Below are positions 42,750-51,445 of a stretch of DNA of 64,000 bases, one piece after another. The position numbers and the translations under genes were made by a program. Source of the DNA: CAWGXG01 sp963826505 (GTDB lineage: Bacteria > Chloroflexota > Anaerolineae > Aggregatilineales > Aggregatilineaceae); the NCBI GenBank assembly GCA_963826505.1, contig CAWGXG010000002.1, positions 192,397 through 256,396 on the forward strand. The letters run 5' to 3'. The first letter of the stretch is position 1; the number at the start of each line of letters is the position of its first letter. The notes beneath the pieces are model-generated. The model saw only the letters and a list, made by a program, of their open reading frames with translations, was not told the DNA's origin and did not search any database.

Positions 42750-44003
42750 CTACCGTATCGGGCGCGAGGCCACGCCCCACACATCATCTAACACGTCTTG
42801 CGCGCCACCGCCCCCGGCATCGACGCGCCACAGGTGCGTGGCGGGCATGTACTGCGCCATGTCGGAATCGGTGGGCAGCGCGCCCGGACGCACGCGCCGC
42901 GCGTTGAGATCGGCGACCAGCGCGGTGTTGGGATCGACCACCGTCGCGAAGACGTAGCTTGAGGTCGCCGCCAGCGAAGAGACGCCGTACACGTCCGAAC
43001 GCCACGCCAGCTCGCGGACCACGCTCGTTACGAGGTCCAGGCGGTAGAGCGTGATGTCGGCGCTGCTCACATCGACCGGGAAGGACGGCTCTTTATCGAG
43101 CGCCAGCGGCGTGGTTGGCGCATAGCGCGCGATGAAATAGAGGTAGGTGTCGTCCGGCGACCACGCCACGCGCTCGATCGTGCCCAACCCGCCCGCGATC
43201 GCGATCACGTAATCGCGCGTGCCGCCCGTAATCAGGTCGATCACGCGGATCGCGCCGTTTACGGTAGGTCCGGCCAGGTGTGTGCGCGTCAGGTTGACGG
43301 CCGCTCCGCCGGGAATAAACGCCGCATCGTAGACGCTGAACTCGCCGGTCTGCACGTCGTACAGTCCCAGGCCCGGCGCGGGGAAGCAGCACGTCCCGAA
43401 CACGTTGGTGCCGTAGGTGGGCCACACATTGGGCCGACCGGGCCCCAGCAGACCGCCGTCCCGCGCATAGAGCACGCCCGCGAACGTCACCGCGGCCTGC
43501 GATGCGCCCGGCTGGAACAGCCCGAAATAGCCGCTCATACGGCCTGCGCCGCCATCCATCGCGGCCATCTCCAGCTCGCGCAGCGGGAAGGACACGCGAT
43601 CCTGATCGTTGGCGTCTTTGGTGTCCTGTGGGGAAACGGTTTCCAGGTAATACAGCGTCTGGGCATCCTGCGCGATCGTCAGCGTGCGGCCATAATAACC
43701 CGGCACTTTGACGGCGGGCGCGTCGCTAGGCGTCGCCACGTAGAGCGCATCATCGCGCGCGATATACAGCGTCTGCGCGTCCGGCGTCCAGAACAGGCGC
43801 GCGCCCTGTCCGTACGTGAAAGCCGGGCCGGGCTGCGTGATCGGATTCCCATCTGAATCAGCGAGCGTGACGCTGCCCCGCCACACAAAGGCCAGCGCGA
43901 CCTGCCCGACTTCGCCGCGCGCCGGTGTTACCAGCGGCAGCCCCAGGATCACCACCAGCACCGCCAGGACCGCGCGGCGCAGCCATCGTCTTCTGATTGC
44001 CAT
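42750..44003 (-). CDS. Secreted beta-propeller-like protein
   Basis: The 417-residue protein begins MAIRRRWLRRAVLAVLVVILGL (signal peptide, likely cleaved after ARG near residue 29). A chain of beta-rich blocks follows, in the style of WD40/TolB-like propellers: ARLFWTPDAQTLYIARDDALYVA, RTLTIAQDAQTLYYLE, RVAWSPDDTYLYFIA and GVSSLAATSSYVFATV. No catalytic motif is seen. It may bind a surface ligand. AGGAG precedes ATG 44003. The function is unknown. Confidence 0.7.
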   Translation of the reverse strand: MAIRRRWLRRAVLAVLVVILGLPLVTPARGEVGQVALAFVWRGSVTLADSDGNPITQPGPAFTYGQGARLFWTPDAQTLYIARDDALYVATPSDAPAVKVPGYYGRTLTIAQDAQTLYYLETVSPQDTKDANDQDRVSFPLRELEMAAMDGGAGRMSGYFGLFQPGASQAAVTFAGVLYARDGGLLGPGRPNVWPTYGTNVFGTCCFPAPGLGLYDVQTGEFSVYDAAFIPGGAAVNLTRTHLAGPTVNGAIRVIDLITGGTRDYVIAIAGGLGTIERVAWSPDDTYLYFIARYAPTTPLALDKEPSFPVDVSSADITLYRLDLVTSVVRELAWRSDVYGVSSLAATSSYVFATVVDPNTALVADLNARRVRPGALPTDSDMAQYMPATHLWRVDAGGGGAQDVLDDVWGVASRPIR

Positions 44004-44126
44004 CTCCGACTCTCCTGATCCCCCTGGCGAACCGGACTCCGCCCAAGTGTACCCTGCCTGCGAGCGACGGGAAAATAGGAGATCGGATGGGGGTGATGCT
44101 AGCTCCGCGCGTGGCGCTAAGTGGGT

Positions 44127-44132
44127 TATAAT
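44127..44132 (+). promoter_or_regulatory. TATAAT -10 of the TIR-SUMF gene
   Basis: A perfect TATAAT lies 45 nt before the ATG. No clear -35 is visible 17 nt upstream. Confidence 0.45.
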
Positions 44133-44177
44133 GAGCACAGACCTTGGCTGCATAAGTACGGGGGGAGACACACCCGC

Positions 44178-45473
44178 ATGGCGCGCATCTTTCTCAGCTA
44201 TCGTCGCGACGACGCAATGGGGTATTCGCTGCTGCTCTACGACCGGCTGAACCGGTACTTCGGGCGCGGCAGCGTCTTCATGGACGTGGACACGATCCCG
44301 CCCGGTTTGGATTTTCTGCGGGTGATCGAGCGCGAAGTCAGCGCGTGTAATGTTTTGATCGCGTTGATCGGCAAGCAGTGGCTCGCGATTACGGATTTAT
44401 TGGGCCATCCGCGCATCGCCCAATCGGATGATTACGTGCAGTTGGAGATCGCCATCGCGTTGGAGCGCGGCATCCCGGTTATCCCGGTGCTGCTGCGCGG
44501 CGCGCATATGCCCACCGCCGATCAACTGCCCGACGCGCTCAAACCCCTGGCGCGACGGCAGGCCGTGTCGCTCAGCGACGAACGCATCGATTACGACCTC
44601 AAGCGGCTGCTCAAAGCCGTGCTCGACGTGACGGCCAAATCGAGTTGGCTGGACGCGCTGGCGCTGACTCCCCCGTCGCCGCACGTGGGCGAGCACGACA
44701 GCACGCTCTCCGGAGGGCAAAAGGCCACGCCGCTGCATGCGACGCGCCTGCTGTTCGAGCCGGAAATCGTCGCCGTTCCAGCCGGAGAATTCCTGAGCGG
44801 CGACACACTGTGCCCCGCCACACTACCGGATTTCTGGATCGCGCGTTATCCGGCCAAAGTCGGCGAATTCCGCGCCTTTGTGGAGATGGGCGGTTACAGC
44901 GAGCGCAGGTACTGGACCGAAGCAGGCTGGTATTGGAAGAAATCGCTCATCCGCCGCCACCCCGATTACTGGGATGATCCGCTGTGGACGGGCAACGATT
45001 GGCTGCCCGTGATCGGCGTGAGCTGGTACGAAGCGCATGCCTATTGTGCCTGGCTGGCCGACAAAACCGGGCTGCCGTACCATCTGCCCAGCACATTGGA
45101 ATGGGAAAAAGCGGCGCGCGGCAGCGATGGGCGGATTTATCCCTGGGGCAACGAACGGCGGCAGGGCGCGTGTAACATTTACGGATCGGGCGTCAGCCAG
45201 ACGTCGCAGGTCGGACGCTTCAGCCCGGCGGGCGACAGCCCTTACGGGGTCGCCGATATGATCGGGAACGTGGCGGAATGGTGCGCGACGCGTTGGACCA
45301 GCCGAGTCGGCGGTCCGCCCGATGACGATCCGGCGGGCGATGTCCCGCGCGTGCAGCACGGCGGCTCGTGGTGCAGTACGACACCGCAGCGCGCCGCCAT
45401 GCGCATCCGCGGCGGTGCCGATTTCACCAGCAACTATGTCGGCTTTCGCGCCGCGCGTTCGGCGTTGGAATAA
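44178..45473 (+). CDS. TIR-SUMF (formylglycine-enzyme-like) fusion protein
   Basis: The 431-residue protein has an N-terminal TIR domain (1 to about 140) with RIFLSYRRDDAMGYSLLLYDRL, VFMDVDTIPPGLDF and DDYVQLEIAIALERGIPVIPVLL. The Glu near 90 is at the catalytic position of NAD-cleaving bacterial TIRs. A linker follows, then an SUMF1/FGE-sulfatase domain (about 195-430): FWIARYPAKVGEFRAFVEMGG, PVIGVSWYEAHAYCAWLADKTGLPYHLPSTLEWEKAARG, GNVAEWCATRW and HGGSWCSTTPQRAAMRIRGG..GFR. The SUMF fold (C-type-lectin-like) may sense a ligand rather than act as an enzyme. The linker LTPPSPHVGE looks like a translated REP-like repeat. GGGGGAG precedes ATG 44178. Confidence 0.88.
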   Translation: MARIFLSYRRDDAMGYSLLLYDRLNRYFGRGSVFMDVDTIPPGLDFLRVIEREVSACNVLIALIGKQWLAITDLLGHPRIAQSDDYVQLEIAIALERGIPVIPVLLRGAHMPTADQLPDALKPLARRQAVSLSDERIDYDLKRLLKAVLDVTAKSSWLDALALTPPSPHVGEHDSTLSGGQKATPLHATRLLFEPEIVAVPAGEFLSGDTLCPATLPDFWIARYPAKVGEFRAFVEMGGYSERRYWTEAGWYWKKSLIRRHPDYWDDPLWTGNDWLPVIGVSWYEAHAYCAWLADKTGLPYHLPSTLEWEKAARGSDGRIYPWGNERRQGACNIYGSGVSQTSQVGRFSPAGDSPYGVADMIGNVAEWCATRWTSRVGGPPDDDPAGDVPRVQHGGSWCSTTPQRAAMRIRGGADFTSNYVGFRAARSALE

Positions 45474-45539
45474 GCGTTACAGCGCGGTAAACGCTTCGTC
45501 CGAGGGACCGCCGTGTCCCGCAGAGAAGGGTAATACCCC

Positions 45540-45911
45540 ATGCCGGATGTCGTACGCTATCTCGCCGCCTTGATCGTCGGGGTTCACGGGTTGATTCACC
45601 TGATGGGCTTCATCGCTTATTTCCCGTTCGCAAATATCGCAGAGCTGCCTTACAAGACCACCCAGATGAATGGCCGCCTGAAGTTGGGCCGGGGCGGGAC
45701 ACGCGCGATCAGCCTATTGTGGCTGCTGGCGGCGATTGGGTTTGTGCTGTCGGTGGGCGGCATGCTGGCCGATCAGGGCTGGTGGCAGATCGTGATGGGT
45801 GTGTCAGCCCTGCTTTCACTGGTTATCTCCGCGTTGGACTGGTCCGTCGCGTTCCGGGGCACGCTGATCGACATCGCGATTCTGTGCGTGCTGTTGGTCG
45901 CCCAATGGTGA
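45540..45911 (+). CDS. Four-segment membrane protein, unknown
   Basis: The 123-residue protein has membrane segments at about 5-25, 55-75, 80-98 and 105-122. A short amphipathic part, ANIAELPYKTTQMNGRLKLG, follows the first. The N-terminal LIVGVHGLIHLMGF carries two His in the membrane. I do not recognise the family. GAGAAGGG precedes the ATG. It follows TIR-SUMF by 66 nt in the same direction; a functional link is not shown. Confidence 0.6.
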   Translation: MPDVVRYLAALIVGVHGLIHLMGFIAYFPFANIAELPYKTTQMNGRLKLGRGGTRAISLLWLLAAIGFVLSVGGMLADQGWWQIVMGVSALLSLVISALDWSVAFRGTLIDIAILCVLLVAQW

Positions 45912-45937
45912 GCGGCTGATTCGCCGCACCACCGCGC

Positions 45938-46249
45938 TTACTCGTCGTCAAACAGGTCCAGCGCCCGCAGGACGTCTACCAAGGCGAGCAGACTCGCGCC
46001 GCTGTGGGCCTGTTCGTCCAATCCCTCCACCTCAAAACGCCGTTCGAGGGCATTCGCTTCGAACTCCGGCGCGGCGACTACTAGCGCCACTGCCTGGGCG
46101 ATCGCGACGCGTTGTGCTGCCTCCCAGGTCAGCGCCTGCTTGGTCCAAAACAAGCGGTACCCGGCGTCGATCTTATCGGCGCTGAGCGGTTCCGGCGGTT
46201 CGGGTTCGGGCGCTTGCCAGTTGATCACACGATTGAAAAAATCGACCAT
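45938..46249 (-). CDS. Small hypothetical protein
   Basis: The 103-residue protein has an acidic Pro/Glu-rich patch (APEPEPPEPLSADKID) after an amphipathic start, then helices WTKQALTWEAAQRVAIAQAVALVVAAPEF and an acidic end. No signal or membrane segment. I do not recognise it. Codon use matches the neighbours, and it lies just downstream of the AI-2E family transporter gene in the same direction. Confidence 0.5.
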   Translation of the reverse strand: MVDFFNRVINWQAPEPEPPEPLSADKIDAGYRLFWTKQALTWEAAQRVAIAQAVALVVAAPEFEANALERRFEVEGLDEQAHSGASLLALVDVLRALDLFDDE

Positions 46250-46306
46250 GAGCTGATCTCCAATAAATTCACGATGCGTCTATGTTGGGAGTGCGCGCCG
46301 CCCGGA

Positions 46307-47654
46307 TCAGCGGCGCGGATCGAAGGGTTGGACGGCCCGCGCATTCTCACGCGCGCCGTCGCGCGCTGTGTCGACCGAGCGAATCAGCTGCGGCTGGCCG
46401 TCTGCGCTTTCCGTCGCCAGCGGGAAACGGCGATCCACGAAATAGCGCAGCATGCGGTAGGCCAGCCCGTTTTGCCGGGTTTCGGGGCCGGGCATGCCCA
46501 ATAACACGTCCTCGTCCAGCAGCTTGACGCGCAGATAGCGCAAGAACAGGCGCAGCGTCGCGGCACCGGGCGCGGCCAGGATGATACCCAGCAGTCCGCC
46601 CAGGCTGGCCCCGATCAGAGATCGCCACCAGTACCACGAACGGGTGCAGATCCAGGCTGTGACCCAGGATGCGCGGTACGAGGAAAATCGCTTCGAGCTG
46701 CTGGAGCATGACATACGTCAGCCCGACCACCAGCGCGAAAAGGAATCCGGCGTGCAGCCCGGGCAGGGTGGCGCTGTCCGCGGTTAGCGCGAACAGCAGC
46801 GCGGGGATGGACGCGATCGTCGGGCCGAGATTGGGGATAAATTCCAAGAAACCCGCCAGCAGTCCCAACAACAGCGGCTGCGGCAATCCCAACACCAGCG
46901 CCGCGAGGTAGGTCACGAGGCCCATCGCCATACACAGCACGACCTGCCCGCGCAGATACGCATTCCAGATCAGCCCCAGTTCAGCGATCAGCCGCCGCAC
47001 GTCGCCTTGATAACTCTCCGGCGCGATCCCCACGATGTAAGCGACAAAGGTCGGACCGTCGCGCATCAGGTAGAACAACATCGTCAGCACGAAAAAGATC
47101 GTGATCACGAACGATACCGCGCCGCCCAGAAAGCCCAGCGCCGGATTGGCCAGCGACAACACCCAGTCCTGCAGCGTGCTGCTGAGGTTGGGGCCGCCGT
47201 TGTCCTGCGAGAGCATTTTTTCCAGTTCGTCCCAGGGCACCAGCGTGTAGCTGCCGATCGTGATCGGCCTGCCCAACGTCGCCTTGAGATCGTCTTGAGT
47301 CTGCGCAACCTGATCGGGCAAATCTTCGGCTAGCTGGCGCAGTTGTTTGACCGTCGCCGGGACGATCAACCCGATCACCAGCGCGAACAGGCCGATCACC
47401 ACCAGCCACGAGAGAAACACGCTCAGCGTGCGGCGCGTTTCCTTGCGCTGGATGCCCGTCATGCGCCGCTCGAAGAAGGTCACGACGGGCGAGAGCAAGT
47501 ACGCCAGCACCGAGGCCACGACGATGGCATACCACGTCACGGCAGCCACGTGCCGGAAAACCAGGATCAACGCGACCAACACGCCCACCCCGACCAGGCG
47601 CTTAGTCGTGGCTCCCCAGGGTGGGCTGGTAACCGGTGGCAAATTGGCGGACAT
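46307..47654 (-). CDS. AI-2E/PerM-family transporter (one frameshift)
   Basis: This polytopic membrane protein has two N-terminal segments (residues about 17-50), a periplasmic-type domain (about 95-180) and the family core: LFYLMRDGPTFVAYI, RGQVVLCMAMGLVTYLAALVLGLPQPLLLGLLAGFLEFIPNLGPTIASIPALLFAL, and VPRILGHSLDLHPFVVLVAI. There the frame breaks near 46612; the continuation LIGASLGGLLGIILAAPGAATLRLFL is one base off and ends at 46307. Members export AI-2 or ions. ATG 47654 gives about 449 residues after correction. One extra T in GCGATCTCTGATC explains the break. Confidence 0.88.
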
Positions 47655-48023
47655 GGGCACGCTTCCCCGCTGAACAACCCTGCAGAATGTCTTAGCCCAG
47701 ATTCTACCGCGCTCCTGGCCCGCCTGTCGACTCCGATTGGCGCGCGCGGGGAAAAGACGGGCCACAGAGATGGCCATACTGCTAATGCGCATCTGCAAAA
47801 AACTTGTAAAAACGCCTGCGCGCTGGGCGTCAGCGCCGGGTTGGTCACGCGCCGGTCACGCCGCCACGCGATGCTGAGATCATCCGTTGACATGGTGTGC
47901 GGCACAGCCAGTCAAACTGGCGTTGCAGGAAAGCACGGCATGGCTCCATAATTGTGATAGCACTGTTCTGTCACACGGGAACATGTCAATGTTCGCACGA
48001 CCGAGTTTTAGGAGGAAAGCAAA
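47655..48023. other. Gap between divergent transporter and PPC genes
   Basis: No gene is supported in these 369 nt. It holds a candidate promoter of the PPC gene, TTGCAG (47923-47928), 18 nt, CATAAT (47947-47952). It also holds a perfect GAACAT-gtca-ATGTTC inverted repeat at 47979-47994 in the leader. Confidence 0.5.
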
Positions 48024-49478
48024 ATGTCTTCGTCGCGCACGTACGGTTTAGTTGTGGGGGTAATCCTGCTTGCGCTTGTCGCGGCATGGGCCCCTGTCGT
48101 CAACCACGCGGAGGCCGCTGGCGGTGCTATGGCCTATGGCGATGTTGTCACCGGCCAGATCACCAACAAATCCTACTACGAGATGTGGCAGTTCAACGGC
48201 CTCAAAGGGGACCGCGTCCAGATCCTGATGCAGGGGGATGGACAGCTCGATCCCTACCTGGGGCTGCTGGACGGCCAGAGTCAGCAGGTGTTGGCCGAAG
48301 ATGACGACAGCGGCGGCAACAGCGACGCCTACATCGAGTTTACACTGCCTGCGGCGGGTACCTATTTCATCGTGGCGACGCGTTATGGCCTGGACACCGG
48401 CACGACGCAGGGTCAATACCAGTTGGGTCTGACGGGCGGCAGCGGCCCGCAGAACGTCTCGACTACGACCACGACGTCCGCGACTGGTCCGCAGGAAGTG
48501 AGCCCTGGAGTCTTCTTCATGGGCGCGATGGAGCTGGCTCAGCAGGTCCAGGGCCAGATTACCAGTGACGCCTACGCGCAGATCTATTCCGTCGATCTCC
48601 AAAAAGGCACTGACCTGATGATCGGGCTGTTCGCGGACAACAGCGCGCTTGATTCGTACCTGATCTTCGCCACCGAAAGCGGCGACGTGCTGGCCGAAGA
48701 TGATGACAGCGGCACGCAGGTCGGCGGCTCGGCGACGGATGCATTCATTCATCTGACGGTCCCGGCGGATGGCACGTATCTGGTGGGCGCGACGCGCGCG
48801 GGCCTGGATAATGGCAAGTCGTCGGGAGCCTACGTGTTGATCGCAGGCGTGCCGGATGAAGGCAGCGACGCCACCCAGCAGGCCGATACGGCCCAAACCA
48901 TGCCAGACGGCTGGGAAACCATGGGCGATATCGTGATCGGCTCGACCTCTACCGGGACGATCACGGCGGACAGCTTCCTGCACATATACTATTTCGAGGG
49001 CAACGCAGGCGATCAGGTGACGATCACTATGACTGGAGCCGGTGGGTTGGATGCGTACCTGGGGTTGGTCGATCCGAGCGACAACATCATCGCGGAAGAT
49101 GATGACAGCGCCGGTGGCACCAACGCGCAGATTTCGGCCCGGCTGCCAGACAGCGGTTGGTATGTCATCATCGCCACGCGTGCCGGGTTGGAGCAGGGAT
49201 CTTCGCTGGGCACGTACACCCTGACGCTGAACTCTGGCACGCCGCCCGCGCCCGCCGGTGGACCGAGCATTGGCGGATTCGGCGGACTGCCGGGCCGCGC
49301 TCTGGAAACCGACGCGGGTACGCTCTACCTGCGCGGCATGGGCAAGTCGGACAATCCGGCCAAGGGCACGCCGCTGCAGCAGTTCATCATCGAAAGCAGC
49401 AACTTGCCGGGCCGCACGGGCTTCAGCCCGCTGCGCCAGGGAATCTCGCTGAACTTCGAGGAAATCAAGCTCCACTAG
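48024..49478 (+). CDS. Secreted triple PPC-domain protein, paralogue
   Basis: The 484-residue protein is a close paralogue of that at 20938. It has a signal peptide ending HAEAAGG (about 32) and three PPC-type domains (about 33-135, 160-270, 295-405) with the same GQIT..Y....F, DPYLGLLDGQ, AEDDDSGG and AGTYFIVAT blocks. The C-terminus has one full motif, LPGRALETDAGTLYLRGMGKSDNPAKGTP, then a degenerate second part (NLPGRTGFSPLRQG). No enzyme domain. AGGAGG precedes the ATG and a terminator follows the stop. It is probably a surface or secreted protein; the role is unknown. Confidence 0.85.
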   Translation: MSSSRTYGLVVGVILLALVAAWAPVVNHAEAAGGAMAYGDVVTGQITNKSYYEMWQFNGLKGDRVQILMQGDGQLDPYLGLLDGQSQQVLAEDDDSGGNSDAYIEFTLPAAGTYFIVATRYGLDTGTTQGQYQLGLTGGSGPQNVSTTTTTSATGPQEVSPGVFFMGAMELAQQVQGQITSDAYAQIYSVDLQKGTDLMIGLFADNSALDSYLIFATESGDVLAEDDDSGTQVGGSATDAFIHLTVPADGTYLVGATRAGLDNGKSSGAYVLIAGVPDEGSDATQQADTAQTMPDGWETMGDIVIGSTSTGTITADSFLHIYYFEGNAGDQVTITMTGAGGLDAYLGLVDPSDNIIAEDDDSAGGTNAQISARLPDSGWYVIIATRAGLEQGSSLGTYTLTLNSGTPPAPAGGPSIGGFGGLPGRALETDAGTLYLRGMGKSDNPAKGTPLQQFIIESSNLPGRTGFSPLRQGISLNFEEIKLH

Positions 49479-49508
49479 CGGTCACCCGCACCGGATGATC
49501 GTACGGTC

Positions 49509-49537
49509 ACGGGGACTCCACACGGAGTCCCCGTTTT
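49509..49537 (+). terminator. Intrinsic terminator after PPC paralogue
   Basis: ACGGGGACTCC (49509-49519) pairs with GGAGTCCCCGT (49524-49534), followed by TTT. Stem of 11 bp, 30 nt after the stop. Confidence 0.9.
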
Positions 49538-49771
49538 GTCATTGGTGCGCTCCTCCCCGCGCCGTTTGTGCGCTGTCCGTGCTCGCGCTAAACTCAGCCC
49601 AGCGCGTCACGGGAGGGCGGTTGCGGAGCCGGATCGCACCTGCCTGATTAAATCAAGCCATCACTTGCCTGCGGTGAGCACACCAGCAGATCGGGTCGAA
49701 TGAATCGCCTATGCGCCCCGATATTGTCTGCTGTCGAATTGTCTCGGCTCCTTTCGTGGGGAAAGCAACGT

Positions 49772-51445
49772 ATGTCGTCCGTCAAACGCCATTGGCCGCT
49801 GGTTGTCGTCGTGGCCCTCTTCGGCCTGATCGTCGTGTACTTTCTGGCGCTGACGCTCCATCGCCAGGACGGGCATTTCGTCTACGCCCTCGATGATCCT
49901 TACATTCATATGGCGATTGCCAAGAATCTGGCGCTGCACGGGGTATGGGGCGTCACGCCCTACGAGTTTACTTCGGCTTCGTCCTCGCCGTTGTGGGTGG
50001 TCCTCCTGGCGCTGATCTACAAGGTCGTCGGTGTGCACGCGATCGCGTCGTTCGTGCTCAATGTGCTGTCCGCCGTGTGGCTGATCGCGATGGCCTACGT
50101 CCTGTTCCGGCACTTCAAGCTCCCATCCGGGGTGATCATCATCGGCCTGCTGGTGATGATCCTGATCATGCCGCTGCCGTGGCTGGTTTTTGTGGGCCAT
50201 GAGCATATCCTGCACGCGGCCATGACTCTGACGTTTGTCTATATGGCCGCACTGCTGATGCAGCGCGGTGGCTCCCCCACACGCGCCGAAGGCGTGACGC
50301 TGGCGCTGTTGGCGGCAGCCCTGCCGGTGACGCGCTACGAAGCGGTTTTTCTGATTGTGCCGGTAGTCGGATTATTCCTGCTGCGTCGTCAGTGGCAGGC
50401 GGCAGCCCTCATCGCCTTCGCGGCGTCGATGCCGGTGCTGCTGTTCGGGGGGTATTTCGTGTCGCAAGGTGGGCACTGGGTGCCGAGCTCGTTGTTGGTG
50501 AAATCGCCGCGCCCGGGCGTCACCGCGTCGAACCAGCTCACATCCCTGGTTCAGGATTTCGGGCACCGCGTGTTGTTTGAGCACACCTACTTCTCAGGGT
50601 TTTTTGGCGCCACGCCCCTGCCCGTAACGATTCTGTTGGCCCTGTCTGGCATCGCAACGGTTACGCGGAAAGCCGCTTCTAGAGATCGGTGGGATCCCGC
50701 CCAAACGATCATCGTCGCTATGCTCTTCGCTGGCGTCGTCAATCTGTGGATGGTGGAAGGTGAGCCTCAGCTCCGTTATTATGCCTATCTTGTCGCGCTG
50801 GCGTGGTGCATGCTGGTCGTCACGCTCTGGCCGGGCGTGGCGCGCGTGCTGCCGCACCGCGCGCTGTCCTCCGACACGCTGGTGTGGAGCATGGCGGTCG
50901 GGCTGCTGGCCATCGTGTTGGGGCTGGGCGTGGCGATGCGTGCCCAACGGGGATTGCGCTGGCTGCCCAAGGCTACCCTGAGCATCTACAGGCAGCAGGT
51001 CCAGATGGCGACTTTCGTGCATACTTACTATGATGATTCGCGCGTTATGTTGAACGATATCGGGGCCGTCACCTTCGAAACGCGGATCCATCTGCTGGAT
51101 GTGGCCGGGCTGGGGACGCCCACGGTTGCCGATGTGCGCGCCGACCGGACGTGGACCAGCGCGTTCATGGATCAGCTTGCGGACGAACAGGGCACCCAGA
51201 TCGCGATCATCTACGACGCGTGGTATGTAGATGTCCCCACGCTGTGGGTCAGGGTGGGCACCTGGACAATCCCGCACGGGGGGACTGTCGCCGAGGATAC
51301 CGTCACATTCTACGCGATTCAGCAGGTGGAGGAGTGTGCGCTCATTGAACATCTACAGCGCTATAGTGCACAGTTACCAGAGGCTGTGGTCGAGGCTGGG
51401 CTCTACACGGATCGCGCCAAGACTGGCCGCTTATGCAGGCGGTAA
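49772..51445 (+). CDS. GT-C-like polytopic membrane protein
   Basis: The 557-residue protein has about ten to twelve membrane segments (residues 10 to about 410) and a C-terminal external domain (about 420-557). The first external loop has HFVYALDDPYIHMAIAKNL, with an Asp pair at the position where GT-C glycosyltransferases (ArnT/PMT type) keep their catalytic acid. Then ASSSPLWVVLLAL follows. The tail contains VMLNDIGAVTFETRIHLLDVAGLGTPTV. I infer a lipid-phosphate-sugar glycosyltransferase, not proven. ATG 49772 follows GGGGAAAG. The next gene is a paralogue. Confidence 0.65.
   Translation: MSSVKRHWPLVVVVALFGLIVVYFLALTLHRQDGHFVYALDDPYIHMAIAKNLALHGVWGVTPYEFTSASSSPLWVVLLALIYKVVGVHAIASFVLNVLSAVWLIAMAYVLFRHFKLPSGVIIIGLLVMILIMPLPWLVFVGHEHILHAAMTLTFVYMAALLMQRGGSPTRAEGVTLALLAAALPVTRYEAVFLIVPVVGLFLLRRQWQAAALIAFAASMPVLLFGGYFVSQGGHWVPSSLLVKSPRPGVTASNQLTSLVQDFGHRVLFEHTYFSGFFGATPLPVTILLALSGIATVTRKAASRDRWDPAQTIIVAMLFAGVVNLWMVEGEPQLRYYAYLVALAWCMLVVTLWPGVARVLPHRALSSDTLVWSMAVGLLAIVLGLGVAMRAQRGLRWLPKATLSIYRQQVQMATFVHTYYDDSRVMLNDIGAVTFETRIHLLDVAGLGTPTVADVRADRTWTSAFMDQLADEQGTQIAIIYDAWYVDVPTLWVRVGTWTIPHGGTVAEDTVTFYAIQQVEECALIEHLQRYSAQLPEAVVEAGLYTDRAKTGRLCRR

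Noticed and set aside
44760..45473. Diversity-generating retroelement target in the SUMF domain
   Set aside because: The fold is right, but no reverse transcriptase, template repeat or accessory gene is in the window.
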